64,000 nucleotides of DNA from Nocardia africana NBRC 100379 (GCF_001612635.1 NZ_BDAV01000014.1:186001-250000), one strand, 5' to 3'; positions 1 through 9,244 are shown, counted from the first letter of the stretch. The notes: generated by a model from the letters alone, not told the origin. Translations and numbers: made by a program.

Positions 1-2733
1 GACGGCGAGGTCCCCGGCGCCTGCGACAACACCGTGCTGATCGGCGAGCGTGTGCAGTCCTACGAGGATGTGTGGGCCCACCGCGACCGGATGCCGAAAT
101 TCCCGGTGCCCGAGGGCGAGACCGAGGCCTCGTGGCTGCGCAAGGAGGTCGCGCGCGGCCTGGAGTACCGCTTCCCCGACGGTGTCCCGCAGAAGTATCT
201 CGATCAGGCCGAATACGAGATCGACGTGATCCTGAAGATGGGCTTCCCGGCCTACTTCCTCGTCGTCGGTGACCTGATCAACCATGCCCGCGAGGTCGGG
301 ATCCGGGTCGGGCCCGGCCGTGGTTCGGCCGCGGGTTCGCTGGTCGCCTACGCGCTGAAGATCACCAATATCGACCCGCTGCCGCACGGTCTGCTGTTCG
401 AGCGATTCCTCAATCCCGAGCGCGTCTCGATGCCCGATATCGATATCGACTTCGACGATCGCCGCCGCGGTGAGATGGTCCGCTACGCCACCGAGAAGTG
501 GGGTAGCGACCGGGTCGCTCAGGTCATCACCTTCGGCACCATCAAAACGAAAGCGGCGCTGAAGGATTCGGCACGCGTCCTGTTCGGCCAGCCCGGCTTC
601 GCGATCGCCGATCAGATCACCAAGGCGCTGCCGCCGCCGATCATGGCCAAGGACATCTCGGTGTCGGGAATCACCGACCCCGAGCACGAGCGGTACAAAG
701 AGGCCGCCGAGGTCCGCACCCTCATCGAGTCCAATCCCGATATCGCCAAGATCTACGACACGGCGAAGGGTCTGGAAGGCCTGATCCGCAACGCCGGCGT
801 ACACGCCTGCGCGGTGATCATGTCCTCCGAGCCGCTGACCGACGCCATCCCGGTGTGGAAGCGAGCCCAGGACGGCGCCATCATCACCGGCTGGGACTAT
901 CCGTCGTGTGAGGCCATCGGCCTGCTGAAGATGGACTTCCTCGGCCTGCGCAACCTCACCGTGCTCGGTGATGCGATCGACAACGCCAAGGCCAACCGCG
1001 GCGTCGACGTCGATCTGGACGCGCTGCCGCTGGACGATCCGAAGACGTTCGAACTGCTCGCCCGCGGTGACACGCTGGGTGTGTTCCAGCTCGACGGTGG
1101 GCCCATGCGCGATCTGCTGCGACGCATGCAGCCCACCGCCTTCGAGGACATCGTGGCCGTCGGCGCGCTCTATCGCCCCGGCCCGATGGGCATGAACGCG
1201 CACAACGACTACGCCGACCGCAAGAACGGGCGCCAAGAGGTCAAGCCGATCCATCCCGAGCTCGAGGAGCCGCTGAAGGACATCCTCGGCGAAACCTACG
1301 GTCTGATCGTCTACCAAGAGCAGATCATGCACGTCGCGCAGAAAGTGGCCGGGTACTCGCTCGGACGAGCAGACATCCTGCGCCGCGCGATGGGTAAGAA
1401 GAAGGCCGAGGTGCTGGCCGCGGAGTTCGAGGGCTTCGAGGCGGGCATGTTGGAGAACGGTTACTCCAAGGCCGCGATCAAGGCGCTGTGGGACACCATC
1501 CTCCCGTTCGCCGGTTACGCGTTCAACAAATCGCATGCCGCCGCCTACGGCCTGGTCTCCTACTGGACCGCGTACTTCAAGGCGAACTATCCGGCCGAAT
1601 ACATGGCCGCCCTGCTCACCAGCGTCGGCGACGACAAGGACAAGGCCGCTGTCTACCTGTCGGACTGCCGCCGCCTCGGCATCACGGTGCTGCCGCCCGA
1701 TGTCAACGAGTCCGAACAGAACTTCGCGCCGGTCGGCACCGACATCCGTTTCGGCCTGGGCGCGGTGCGCAATGTCGGCACCAACGTGGTGTCCTCGATC
1801 ATCGCCGCCCGCACCGAGAAGTCGAAGTTCACCGACTTCTCGGACTACCTGAACAAGATCGACACCATCGCCTGCACCAAGAAGGTCACCGAATCCCTCA
1901 TCAAGGCAGGCGCTTTCGACTCCCTCGGCCATCCGCGCAAGGGCCTGCTGCTGGTGCATTCCGATGCCATCGACGCGGTGATGGCCACCAAGAAGGCCGA
2001 GGCGATCGGGCAGTTCGACCTGTTCGGCGGGCTCGACGACGCCGATGATTCGATCTCCTCGGTCTTCGATGTCAAGGTGCCCGACGAGGAGTGGGAGGCC
2101 AAGCACAAGCTGGCCCTGGAGCGAGAGATGCTGGGACTCTACGTCTCCGGCCATCCGCTCAACGGAGTGGAGCATGTGCTCGCCGCCCAGGCGGATACGC
2201 CGATCCCGGCCATTCTGCAGGGTGATGTCAAGGACGGCGCCCAGGTGACCATCGGCGGCATCCTCGCCTCGGTGACCAGGCGCGTCAACAAGAACGGAAT
2301 GCCCTGGGCCTCGGCGCAATTGGAGGACCTCACCGGTGGTATCGAGGTGCTGTTCTTCCCGCAGGCCTATTCGGTGTACGGGATGGATATCACCGAGGAC
2401 GCCGTCGTGCTGGTGAAGGCGCGGGTCTCGGTGCGCGACGACCGGATCTCGCTGATCGCCAACGATCTGGTGGTGCCGGATCTGTCGTCGATCGGTATGG
2501 AGAAGCCACTGTCGGTGACGATCCCGACCCGGCTGTGCACCCCCGACAAGGTGAGCGCGCTCAAGCGGGTCCTGTCCAGCCACCCCGGCACCGCCGATGT
2601 GCACATCCGCCACGTCGGATCCCGCGAGAAGACCACGATGCTCAAGGTCGCCGACAACCTGCGGGTCTCGCCGTCCTCGGCACTGATGGGCGATCTGAAG
2701 GCACTGCTCGGCCCGGGCTGCCTGGCGAGCTGA
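1..2733 (+). CDS. dnaE: DNA polymerase III alpha subunit, C-terminal part (5' end outside window)
   Basis: Replicative DNA polymerase III alpha subunit of the DnaE1 type, which copies the chromosome as part of the holoenzyme. The frame is open from base 1, so the gene enters from the left; 910 residues are visible. M. tuberculosis DnaE1 has about 1180 residues, so the N-terminal PHP domain is probably what is missing. The polymerase core is clear: a glycine-rich GPGRGSAAGS segment, the catalytic MPDIDIDFDDRRR motif that supplies the metal-binding aspartates, and the FNKSHAAAYG segment. A helix-hairpin-helix region and an OB fold (about residues 750-830 of the visible part) follow. The protein ends normally at a TGA, followed by a short hairpin. 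Identification is from family motifs and is secure. Confidence 0.97.
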   Translation, partial: DGEVPGACDNTVLIGERVQSYEDVWAHRDRMPKFPVPEGETEASWLRKEVARGLEYRFPDGVPQKYLDQAEYEIDVILKMGFPAYFLVVGDLINHAREVGIRVGPGRGSAAGSLVAYALKITNIDPLPHGLLFERFLNPERVSMPDIDIDFDDRRRGEMVRYATEKWGSDRVAQVITFGTIKTKAALKDSARVLFGQPGFAIADQITKALPPPIMAKDISVSGITDPEHERYKEAAEVRTLIESNPDIAKIYDTAKGLEGLIRNAGVHACAVIMSSEPLTDAIPVWKRAQDGAIITGWDYPSCEAIGLLKMDFLGLRNLTVLGDAIDNAKANRGVDVDLDALPLDDPKTFELLARGDTLGVFQLDGGPMRDLLRRMQPTAFEDIVAVGALYRPGPMGMNAHNDYADRKNGRQEVKPIHPELEEPLKDILGETYGLIVYQEQIMHVAQKVAGYSLGRADILRRAMGKKKAEVLAAEFEGFEAGMLENGYSKAAIKALWDTILPFAGYAFNKSHAAAYGLVSYWTAYFKANYPAEYMAALLTSVGDDKDKAAVYLSDCRRLGITVLPPDVNESEQNFAPVGTDIRFGLGAVRNVGTNVVSSIIAARTEKSKFTDFSDYLNKIDTIACTKKVTESLIKAGAFDSLGHPRKGLLLVHSDAIDAVMATKKAEAIGQFDLFGGLDDADDSISSVFDVKVPDEEWEAKHKLALEREMLGLYVSGHPLNGVEHVLAAQADTPIPAILQGDVKDGAQVTIGGILASVTRRVNKNGMPWASAQLEDLTGGIEVLFFPQAYSVYGMDITEDAVVLVKARVSVRDDRISLIANDLVVPDLSSIGMEKPLSVTIPTRLCTPDKVSALKRVLSSHPGTADVHIRHVGSREKTTMLKVADNLRVSPSSALMGDLKALLGPGCLAS

Positions 2734-2736
2734 GGT

Positions 2737-2753
2737 CGGTGCGCCGCGCACCG
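2737..2753. terminator. Short hairpin between convergent dnaE and small membrane gene
   Basis: Seven-base perfect inverted repeat (CGGTGCG / CGCACCG) with a 3-base loop just after the dnaE stop codon. It has no T-tract, so it is only a weak candidate terminator. Confidence 0.4.
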
Positions 2754-2781
2754 AGACCCGGGGACGCCACAGAGGCGGGGG

Positions 2782-3018
2782 TCAGTCGGTGTGGTACCGG
2801 TGATCCGCCGCGACTCCGGCGACCCAGCGCAGTGCCGCGAACCCGGCGGCGACCAGTACGGCGAGCTGTGCCGACCCGGTGATCAGGCCCAGAATCAGCG
2901 CGAGCAGCACACCCAGCGCGAGGGCCTCGACTTTGTACACCGGCCACGGCACACCAGCGAGCCGCACCGTATGCGTGGCACGGCGGACCGGGCGAACGAT
3001 GGGGCTGACCGCTGTCAT
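2782..3018 (-). CDS. Small two-helix membrane protein of unknown function
   Basis: A 78-residue protein of no recognised family. The N-terminus is basic (MTAVSPIVRPVRRATHTVRL). Two adjoining hydrophobic stretches (about residues 30-48 and 50-64, ALGVLLALILGLITG and AQLAVLVAAGFAAL) should form a membrane hairpin. The C-terminus is short and charged. I chose the ATG at 3018 because the 12 codons upstream look untranslated; a start at 3054 is possible. It lies tail to tail with dnaE and divergent from the nitroreductase-like gene, so it is probably a single-gene unit. Comparable small membrane proteins are common beside dnaE in relatives, but no role can be assigned from sequence. Confidence 0.6.
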   Translation of the reverse strand: MTAVSPIVRPVRRATHTVRLAGVPWPVYKVEALALGVLLALILGLITGSAQLAVLVAAGFAALRWVAGVAADHRYHTD

Positions 3019-3126
3019 GTTGACAGGGTACACGTATCCGGAATTTCGGTCCACCGAACATTTGCGGCGATCCGGTCACGACAGCCGCGGGGAACACATC
3101 CGCGGCCGCCGATTGTTATGCGGGTC

Positions 3127-3570
3127 ATGCCACTCACCGGAGAATACGCACCCAGCCCGTCCGATTGGTCCCGCGAGCAGGCCGAGAAGTACGAGGCCTC
3201 CAACGGGACCGAAGCCAACACCCTGCTCGACCGCGGAATTCCGATCGTCCTGGTCACCAGTGTCGGCGCCAAGACCGGCAAGCTGCGCAAGACCCCGCTC
3301 ATGCGGGTCGAGCACAACGGCGAGTACGCGGCGGTGGCCTCACTCGGCGGCGCCCCGAAGCACCCCGTCTGGTACTACAACCTCAAGGCCAACCCGACGG
3401 TCGAACTGCGCGACGGCGACGTGGTGAAGGACTACACCGCACGCGAGGTGACCGGCGAGGAGAAGGCCGTCTGGTGGAAGCGCGCGGTCGAGGCCTACCC
3501 GGACTACGCCGAGTATCAGAAGAAGACGACCCGCGAGATCCCGGTGTTCGTCCTGACCCCGAAGTCCTGA
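3127..3570 (+). CDS. Deazaflavin (F420)-dependent nitroreductase family protein, Rv1558-like
   Basis: A 147-residue member of the DUF385/Ddn split-barrel family, whose characterised members bind coenzyme F420 and reduce quinones or nitro compounds. Family features are visible: the central GAKTGKLRKTPLMRVEH segment, which usually contacts the cofactor phosphates, then the SLGGAPKHPVWYYNLKANP block and the C-terminal PVFVLTP strand. Length matches the family. An in-frame ATG at 3118 would add three residues; neither start has a clear ribosome site. It sits just upstream of ilvA, as Rv1558 sits beside ilvA (Rv1559) in M. tuberculosis, but a terminator hairpin separates the two here. The physiological substrate is unknown. 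Confidence 0.85.
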   Translation: MPLTGEYAPSPSDWSREQAEKYEASNGTEANTLLDRGIPIVLVTSVGAKTGKLRKTPLMRVEHNGEYAAVASLGGAPKHPVWYYNLKANPTVELRDGDVVKDYTAREVTGEEKAVWWKRAVEAYPDYAEYQKKTTREIPVFVLTPKS

Positions 3571-3604
3571 TTCACCCCGACACCGGTCCACGATGATCAC
3601 GGTT

Positions 3605-3634
3605 GCGACGCCCGGCCCGCGGTCCGGGCGTCGC
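3605..3634 (+). terminator. Terminator hairpin after the nitroreductase-like gene
   Basis: Perfect 11-bp stem (GCGACGCCCGG / CCGGGCGTCGC) with an 8-base loop, 35 bases after the stop codon. The following CGGTTT is only weakly T-rich. It separates this gene from ilvA. Confidence 0.65.
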
Positions 3635-3707
3635 CGGTTTCCGGGAATACCGGACCGCTGGGGAAACTGCCGCGCGGAGGACTTGGCGCGCCCGATAGCA
3701 TGTTCGG

Positions 3708-5063
3708 GTGTCTGAACCGCTGGATGTCGTAGAGAAAGTATCCGCTCCGCTGCCCGAACTGAGCGCGGACGAGATCGACGCGGCCGCCAAGCGAATTTCC
3801 GACATCGTCGAGCCGACACCGCTACAGCGAATCGAGCGGTTGTCGGCGGCCACCGGCGCGAACGTCTACCTCAAGCGTGAGGACCTCACCGCGGTCCGCT
3901 CCTACAAGCTGCGCGGCGCCTACAACCTGATCGTGCAGCTCGACGCCACCGAGCGCGCCGCCGGAGTCGTCACCGCCAGCGCCGGCAATCACGCCCAGGG
4001 CGTGGCCTTCGCCTGCCGTGCGATGGGAATCCAGGGCCGCATCTACGTGCCGACCACCACGCCCAAGCAGAAGCGCGATCGCATTCGCGCCCACGGCGGC
4101 GACTTCGTGGAATTGATCGCCGTCGGCGACACCTTCGACGCGGCGGCCTCGGCTGCCGCCGACGACGTCGCCCGCACCGGGGCCACCATGGTCCCGCCGT
4201 TCGACGACGCCCGCACCGCGGCCGGGCAGGGCACCGTGGCGGTGGAGATTCTCGAGCAGCTGCCCAGTGCCCCCGATCTGGTGATCATCCCGGTCGGCGG
4301 CGGCGGATGCCTGGCCGGCATCGGCACCTATCTGCGCGACCGCTCGCCGGCCACCGCCATCCTGGGCGTCGAGCCGGCGGGTGCGGCCTCGATGACGGCC
4401 GCGCTCATCGCGGGCGGTCCGGTCACGCTGCCGAAGATCGATCCGTTCGTCGACGGCGCGGCCGTACGTCGGGTGGGCGACCTGCCCTACGCGACGGTCG
4501 CGACCTTCGGGGGTCGCGTGGTGTCGCATGCGTCGCTGCCGCTGCTCATCGGCACCGAATCCCCCAGGGGCGCCGGGTCTTTCCGCATGATGCAGGTCGA
4601 CGAGGGCGCCATCTGCACCGCCATGCTCGAGCTGTACCAGAACGAGGGTGTGATCGCCGAACCGGCGGGTGCGCTGGCGGTGGCGGCGCTGACCGAGATC
4701 GATATCGAGCCGGGGTCGACGGTGGTGTGCCTGCTGTCGGGCGGCAACAACGACATCTCGCGCTACGGCGAGATCATCGAACGGTCGCTGGTGCACCGAG
4801 GCCTCAAACACTATTTCCTGGTGAACTTCCCACAGGAGCCCGGTGCGCTGCGCCGGTTCCTCGACGAGGTGCTCGGCCCCGACGACGACATCACCCTCTT
4901 CGAGTACGTCAAGCGCAACAACCGGGAGACCGGGGCCGCGCTGGTCGGCATCGAACTGGGCGCGCCGTCCGGACTGGCGGCACTGCTGGCACGCATGGAC
5001 GACTCGCCGATCCAATGCCAGCAGCTGGATCCCGACTCCCCCACCTACCAGTACCTCACCTGA
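3708..5063 (+). CDS. ilvA: Threonine dehydratase (threonine ammonia-lyase), biosynthetic
   Basis: PLP-dependent enzyme converting L-threonine to 2-oxobutanoate and ammonia, the first step towards isoleucine. The 451 residues show the fold-type II core with the Schiff-base lysine in SYKLRGAYN (about K67), the SAGNHAQGVA phosphate loop, and the PVGGGGCLAG cofactor-phosphate motif. A C-terminal ACT-like domain follows from about residue 360 (HYFLVNFPQEPGALRRFLDEV), the usual site of isoleucine feedback control in biosynthetic IlvA. The start is GTG, without a strong ribosome site. The gene ends 7 bases before a bidirectional terminator. Confidence 0.95.
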   Translation: MSEPLDVVEKVSAPLPELSADEIDAAAKRISDIVEPTPLQRIERLSAATGANVYLKREDLTAVRSYKLRGAYNLIVQLDATERAAGVVTASAGNHAQGVAFACRAMGIQGRIYVPTTTPKQKRDRIRAHGGDFVELIAVGDTFDAAASAAADDVARTGATMVPPFDDARTAAGQGTVAVEILEQLPSAPDLVIIPVGGGGCLAGIGTYLRDRSPATAILGVEPAGAASMTAALIAGGPVTLPKIDPFVDGAAVRRVGDLPYATVATFGGRVVSHASLPLLIGTESPRGAGSFRMMQVDEGAICTAMLELYQNEGVIAEPAGALAVAALTEIDIEPGSTVVCLLSGGNNDISRYGEIIERSLVHRGLKHYFLVNFPQEPGALRRFLDEVLGPDDDITLFEYVKRNNRETGAALVGIELGAPSGLAALLARMDDSPIQCQQLDPDSPTYQYLT

Positions 5064-5070
5064 TCCACGA

Positions 5071-5106
5071 CTGCCCTGCGTCGCAAAAGTTTTGCGGCGC
5101 AGGGCA
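5071..5106. terminator. Bidirectional terminator between ilvA and the serine hydrolase gene
   Basis: Long hairpin whose outer arms are CTGCCCTGCG / CGCAGGGCAG. After one mismatch the inner arms are CGCAAAA and TTTTGCG. It lies between two convergent stop codons and can serve both strands. Confidence 0.85.
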
Positions 5107-5126
5107 GTTCGGCGTCCAGTGTCGGT

Positions 5127-6377
5127 TCAGGCCGCGCGTCGCTGCGACGAACGGCGGCCGTCACGCATCGCCCGCGCGCCCCGGACCACCAGAGGCAGCA
5201 CCCAGGCCGCGGCCAGCTGATCCCACACGAACGACTGCGGTGTGAATCGGTTGTGCACGAAGCCGACGGACAGACCAAGCCGCGGTTCGGCCCAGCCGAA
5301 GGACCCGGCCAGACCGATATGGCCGAATCCGGAGGAGGCCCCCGGGATCGGGAACGTGTGATAGCCCAGATGCCACATCATCGGGAAGTAGAACAGGGCG
5401 TGATCGAGCCGGCGGGTCTGCACGCGCCGGATATGACGCATGGTCTGCGCCGACAGGTACCGGCGACCGGCGATCATGCCGTCGTCGGCGAGCACGCCGT
5501 AGACCGATGCCAAGGCGCCCGCGGTGAACACGCCGTTACCGGCGGGCATTTCGGTCGCCAGGATGGACGGTTCGTCACCGTCGAAGAGGGCGTGCAGCCC
5601 CGGCAGGAACAGGGCGCGGGTCGCGGCGCCCGCCGGCCCCGGGAAACGCCCGGCCTGCCCGAGGAGCAGGGCGCCCAGGGCAGTGCCGGCCACGGCCAGC
5701 CGGGAGCCGGCGAGCGCGGCGACGGTGGTGGTCGAGTCGGGGCCCGGGTGCCCGAGATGCAGACCGTCGATGCCCAGCGGCTCGGAGATCTCGGTGCGGA
5801 ACAGCTCGCGCATACTCGTGCCGGTGACCGCGCGTGCCAGTCCCGCCAGCAGCCATCCGTAGGTGAGGGCGTGGTAGGCCGGCACCCCCAGCAACCGGTC
5901 CGGCGCGGCGGCGGCCAGGCGGTGTTCCATGAGTTCGTGGTCGAGCACCTCGTCCAGCCCGCCGGCGACACCCGGCAGTGAGGACAGTCCGGCGCGGTGA
6001 GTGAGCAACTGCGCCACCGTGATTCGCGATTTTCCCGCCGCGCCGAATTCCGGCCAGTATTCGGCCACCGGGGCCGCGTAGTCGATCAGGCCGCGGTCGG
6101 CCAGACGATGGATCACGGTGGAGGCGATGCCCTTGGTCGCGGAGAACGCGACGCTACCCGTCTCACGGGTCCACGGTGTGGTGAGGTCGGAGTAGCCGGT
6201 CCAGACATCGACCACCGGCTCACCGTGCCGAAGCACGGTCAGACCGCCTCCGGCTCCGGCACGGCCCCCGACAATGCGTGCGAAGTTACGCACCAAGGGT
6301 TCGAACTCGACCGCGGCCGAGCCACGCACACCTGCGGGCAGAGCCGCAGAACCTGCGGGTAAAGCGTCGTTGCTCAC
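5127..6377 (-). CDS. Serine hydrolase, beta-lactamase / class C esterase (EstB-like) family
   Basis: A 416-residue member of the beta-lactamase-related family (PF00144), which includes esterases, D-aminopeptidases and penicillin-binding-like proteins rather than only true beta-lactamases. The nucleophile motif SxxK is SATK (about residues 79-82 from the chosen start). The tyrosine motif is in YHALTYGW (about residue 173). The third box is GFGHIGLAGS near the C-terminus. I see no secretion signal, so it may be cytoplasmic. I chose the GTG at 6377 because the 52 upstream codons do not look like this family's N-terminus. It is transcribed towards ilvA. The substrate cannot be predicted. Confidence 0.85.
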   Translation of the reverse strand: MSNDALPAGSAALPAGVRGSAAVEFEPLVRNFARIVGGRAGAGGGLTVLRHGEPVVDVWTGYSDLTTPWTRETGSVAFSATKGIASTVIHRLADRGLIDYAAPVAEYWPEFGAAGKSRITVAQLLTHRAGLSSLPGVAGGLDEVLDHELMEHRLAAAAPDRLLGVPAYHALTYGWLLAGLARAVTGTSMRELFRTEISEPLGIDGLHLGHPGPDSTTTVAALAGSRLAVAGTALGALLLGQAGRFPGPAGAATRALFLPGLHALFDGDEPSILATEMPAGNGVFTAGALASVYGVLADDGMIAGRRYLSAQTMRHIRRVQTRRLDHALFYFPMMWHLGYHTFPIPGASSGFGHIGLAGSFGWAEPRLGLSVGFVHNRFTPQSFVWDQLAAAWVLPLVVRGARAMRDGRRSSQRRAA

Positions 6378-6567
6378 ATACCCTACGGTACGGGCGTACC
6401 GTTGTGCGGGCAACGACGTTGTCCGCACGGTGACACCCCCGAGACCGGTTCGAGGCGGACCGCACACGACCCCCGCCCGGTCTGTGATCTCCGGGGCCGC
6501 GCGCCCGCCCGATGCCGTGACCTGCCAAAACACCTCTGCATCCGCCGCGGTGTGTCATCGTTGAGAC

Positions 6568-8037
6568 ATGCGATCGTTGCGGTCAACGAGGTCCGAATTG
6601 CCGGAAACCCGCGGCGGGGCGGGGACACCGCCGAGATCGCGGCGGCGCGGCGAACTGATCGCGGTCGTCGCCACGCTGCTCGCCGTGGCGCTGGTGGGGG
6701 CCTGCTCGAGTTCCGACAAGGTGACCGCGACACCGCGCCCGGCACCCGTCATCGGCGACTGGAACGGCGTGCTGCCGCTGCCGAATCAGCAGCTGCCGAT
6801 CGGGGTGACCTTCACCGAAGACGGTGGCAGCGTGACGGTTCCGGCGCAGGCCATCTTCGATCTGCCGCTCGAACAGGTAAATACCACCCCGGATGCGATC
6901 GCCTTCACGATCCCCGGATTGCCGGGCGATCCGCATTTCAACGGCCGCTACGACCGCCGCGCCGATACGGTCACCGGGACCTTCACCCAGTCCGGTCACG
7001 ACCTGGCACTGACCATGCACCGTGGGAAAGTGCCGGCTCCGCTGCGCCCGCAGGAGCCGCGCCCGCCGTACCCGTACCTGTCCGAGGACGTGACCTATCG
7101 CAGCGACGGCATCGCCATCGCCGGGACGCTCACCCGGCCGCGCGGGGCGGGACCGTTTCCGGCGGTCGTCCTGGTGACCGGCAGCGGGCCGCAGGACCGC
7201 AACGAGGAGATCGCCGGGCACAAACCGTTCCTGCTGCTCGCCGATACGCTCACCCGCGCCGGATACGCCGTCCTGCGCACCGACGACCGAGGCGTGGGCG
7301 GCACCGGCGGGCAACTCGACACCTGCAGCTACACCGACCTGACCGACGACATCATGGCCGGGCTGGGCTATCTACGCAGCCGTCCCGACATCGACGGCAA
7401 CCACATCGGCCTGCTCGGCCACAGCGAGGGCGGCTATCTCGCCCCGCTGGCCGCCACCCGCCCCGACAGCCGGCTCGCCTTCGTGATCATGATGGCCGGA
7501 CCCGCCGTGCCCGGCTCGGAGGTACTGCTCGCGCAGAACCAGCTGCTGCTGCACAGCGAGCACGCCGACGCCGACGCCATCCGCAAGCAGGTCGGCTACA
7601 TCACCACCCTGACCACGTTGATCCGCACCGGCGACGACGAGCAGATCCGCCGCTTCGCCACCGAACACAACGACTCGCTACCGCCGGAGCAGCGGCAGTC
7701 GCAATCGGCGCTCGATCAGCTGACCACGCCGTACTTCCAGGCCCTGGTCGATTACGACCCCGCGCCGGCCCTGCAGGCACTGCGCATTCCGGTGCTGGCC
7801 TTCTACGGAACCAAGGACATGCAGGTTCCGGCCGCCCAGAGCGCGCCGGCCGCGCGGGCCGATCTGGCGGGTAACCCGAATGCCGACGTCCACGTCTTCG
7901 ACGGACTCAACCATCTGATGCAGCCCGCCGATACCGGCAGCCCGAAGGAATATCCGACCATCGAGACGACGATCGCGCCCGAGGTGCTGAGCTACATCAC
8001 CACATGGCTCGGCAAATACGTCACCCCGGTGCCCTGA
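6568..8037 (+). CDS. Exported alpha/beta-hydrolase lipoprotein
   Basis: A 489-residue alpha/beta hydrolase. The basic N-terminus is followed by a hydrophobic segment (LIAVVATLLAVALVGACSS) with a lipobox VGAC, so it is probably a lipoprotein on the outer face of the membrane. A beta-rich region (about residues 60-155) precedes the hydrolase domain. The nucleophile elbow is GHSEGG (in LLGHSEGGYLAPLAA), and the oxyanion region is TGSGPQDRNE. A late aspartate (FYGTKDMQVP) and histidine (DGLNHLMQP) complete a plausible triad. The N-terminal arrangement resembles actinobacterial hydrolases annotated as peptidase S9-like or esterase. It is divergent from the serine hydrolase gene. The substrate is unknown. 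Confidence 0.88.
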   Translation: MRSLRSTRSELPETRGGAGTPPRSRRRGELIAVVATLLAVALVGACSSSDKVTATPRPAPVIGDWNGVLPLPNQQLPIGVTFTEDGGSVTVPAQAIFDLPLEQVNTTPDAIAFTIPGLPGDPHFNGRYDRRADTVTGTFTQSGHDLALTMHRGKVPAPLRPQEPRPPYPYLSEDVTYRSDGIAIAGTLTRPRGAGPFPAVVLVTGSGPQDRNEEIAGHKPFLLLADTLTRAGYAVLRTDDRGVGGTGGQLDTCSYTDLTDDIMAGLGYLRSRPDIDGNHIGLLGHSEGGYLAPLAATRPDSRLAFVIMMAGPAVPGSEVLLAQNQLLLHSEHADADAIRKQVGYITTLTTLIRTGDDEQIRRFATEHNDSLPPEQRQSQSALDQLTTPYFQALVDYDPAPALQALRIPVLAFYGTKDMQVPAAQSAPAARADLAGNPNADVHVFDGLNHLMQPADTGSPKEYPTIETTIAPEVLSYITTWLGKYVTPVP

Positions 8038-8071
8038 CGGGTAGCGGTGCGCCGCGATGCCTTGACACAGT

Positions 8072-8695
8072 GTGGGGGTGGGAATCTACAGCGAGCGGGT
8101 GTTGCCGCGGTTGGTCGATCGGGTGTGTGGAGTGGCGGCCAACGACCGGTTGCGGCGCCGGGTGTGTGCCGGGTTGCGCGGCCGGGTGGTGGAGATCGGC
8201 TTCGGCTCGGGTCGCAACGTGCCGTTCTATCCTGCCGGGGTGAGTCGCGTCAGTGCCGTGGAACCGGCGGATCTGGGGTGGCGGCTGGCGGCGAAACGGG
8301 TCGCGGGTTCGCCGGTGCCGGTGGAGCGGGCCGGGCTGGACGGACAGTCGTTGCCCTTCGCGGACAACAGTTTCGACAGCGCGTTGTCGACGTGGACGCT
8401 GTGCACCATTCCGGATATCGCCGTCGCGCTGCGGGAGGTGCGACGAGTTCTGGTGCCCGGCGCCACCTTCCATTTCGTCGAGCACGGTCTGGCGCCGGAT
8501 GCGAACGTGCGCAGCTGGCAGCATCGGCTCGATCCGATCCAGCAGGTGATCGCTGGTGGCTGCCACCTGAACCGCGATATCCGCGGATTATTGGACGAGG
8601 CCGGATTCGAGATCACCGAGCTGGATCGGTTCTACGATTCCGCGGCGCCGAAGACGTTCGCCGCACTGTCGCTCGGTATCGCCGTCTCGCCCTGA
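8072..8695 (+). CDS. Class I SAM-dependent methyltransferase
   Basis: A 207-residue Rossmann-fold methyltransferase. The SAM-binding motif I is VVEIGFGSGRNVPFYP (about residues 34-49). An acidic loop position is taken by AVEPADLG, motif II lies around DSALSTWTLCTI, and motif III around EVRRVLVPGATFHFVEHG. The family is close to UbiE/COQ5-like small methyltransferases (Methyltransf_11). Two GTG codons (8072 and 8078) could start it, and neither has a good ribosome site. It lies 34 bases after the hydrolase gene and may be cotranscribed. A strong hairpin follows. The target molecule is unknown. Confidence 0.85.
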   Translation: MGVGIYSERVLPRLVDRVCGVAANDRLRRRVCAGLRGRVVEIGFGSGRNVPFYPAGVSRVSAVEPADLGWRLAAKRVAGSPVPVERAGLDGQSLPFADNSFDSALSTWTLCTIPDIAVALREVRRVLVPGATFHFVEHGLAPDANVRSWQHRLDPIQQVIAGGCHLNRDIRGLLDEAGFEITELDRFYDSAAPKTFAALSLGIAVSP

Positions 8696-8713
8696 CAATT
8701 CGAAATCGGAAAA

Positions 8714-8746
8714 GACCGGCGGCCGAAGCGAATTCGGCCGCCGGTC
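8714..8746. terminator. Bidirectional terminator between methyltransferase and VOC genes
   Basis: Perfect 14-bp stem (GACCGGCGGCCGAA / TTCGGCCGCCGGTC) with loop GCGAA, between convergent stop codons. AT-rich bases flank the left side. Confidence 0.85.
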
Positions 8747-8751
8747 GCGCA

Positions 8752-9165
8752 CTACCGCTGTTCGCCGGTCGCCACGGGCCAGCCGCCGTACGGCACGGTC
8801 AGCAACTCCATGTAGTGACCGCTGGGGTCGAGGAAATAGATTCCGCGACCGCCGTCGTTGTGGTTGATCTCGCCTTCCCGGCGCTGCTGCGGATCGGCCC
8901 AGAACGTCAGGCCGCGATCCCGGATCTTCGCGTAGGCCGCGTCGAATTCGGGTTCGGAAACCAGCAGGGCGTAATGCTGCGGCTGAATCTCGGTGATATG
9001 CGGCGGGACCGGAGCGAAATCGAAGGTGACGCCGTTGTGCACGGTGACCGGAATGAACGGCCCCCACGGCTTTCCCACACTCAATCCCAGAATATCGGCC
9101 CAGAACTGCGCCGATTCCCGATTGTCACGACAGCCGACAATGGTGTGATCGAACTGGATGGACAG
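8752..9165 (-). CDS. VOC (glyoxalase/bleomycin-resistance) family protein with apparent CTG start
   Basis: A 137-residue vicinal-oxygen-chelate protein with two beta-alpha-beta-beta-beta units. The N-terminal strand QFDHTIVGCRDNRESAQFWADILGL is typical, and so are the later QHYALLVSE and RGIYFLDPSGHYMELLTVPYG segments with the conserved metal-ligand Glu. The first conventional start (TTG at 9084) would cut away the whole first strand and helix. An in-frame TGA lies just upstream of a GAGGAG ribosome site, and five bases after that site comes CTG (9165-9163), which gives the usual MSIQFDHTIV N-terminus. I therefore propose CTG initiation. Substrate unknown; family members include dioxygenases, epimerases and drug-binding proteins. 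Confidence 0.78.
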   Translation of the reverse strand: MSIQFDHTIVGCRDNRESAQFWADILGLSVGKPWGPFIPVTVHNGVTFDFAPVPPHITEIQPQHYALLVSEPEFDAAYAKIRDRGLTFWADPQQRREGEINHNDGGRGIYFLDPSGHYMELLTVPYGGWPVATGEQR

Positions 9166-9244
9166 GATTTCTCCTCAGATAGTGGCGATCCCGACCCCGG
9201 ACCGGTACTCGTCGGCCTACGGGAGCATCGCCACGAATCCGACA

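Noticed and set aside
5127..6377. Antibiotic-inactivating beta-lactamase
   Set aside because: The SxxK hydrolase family includes many esterases. No export signal or true beta-lactamase signatures were seen.
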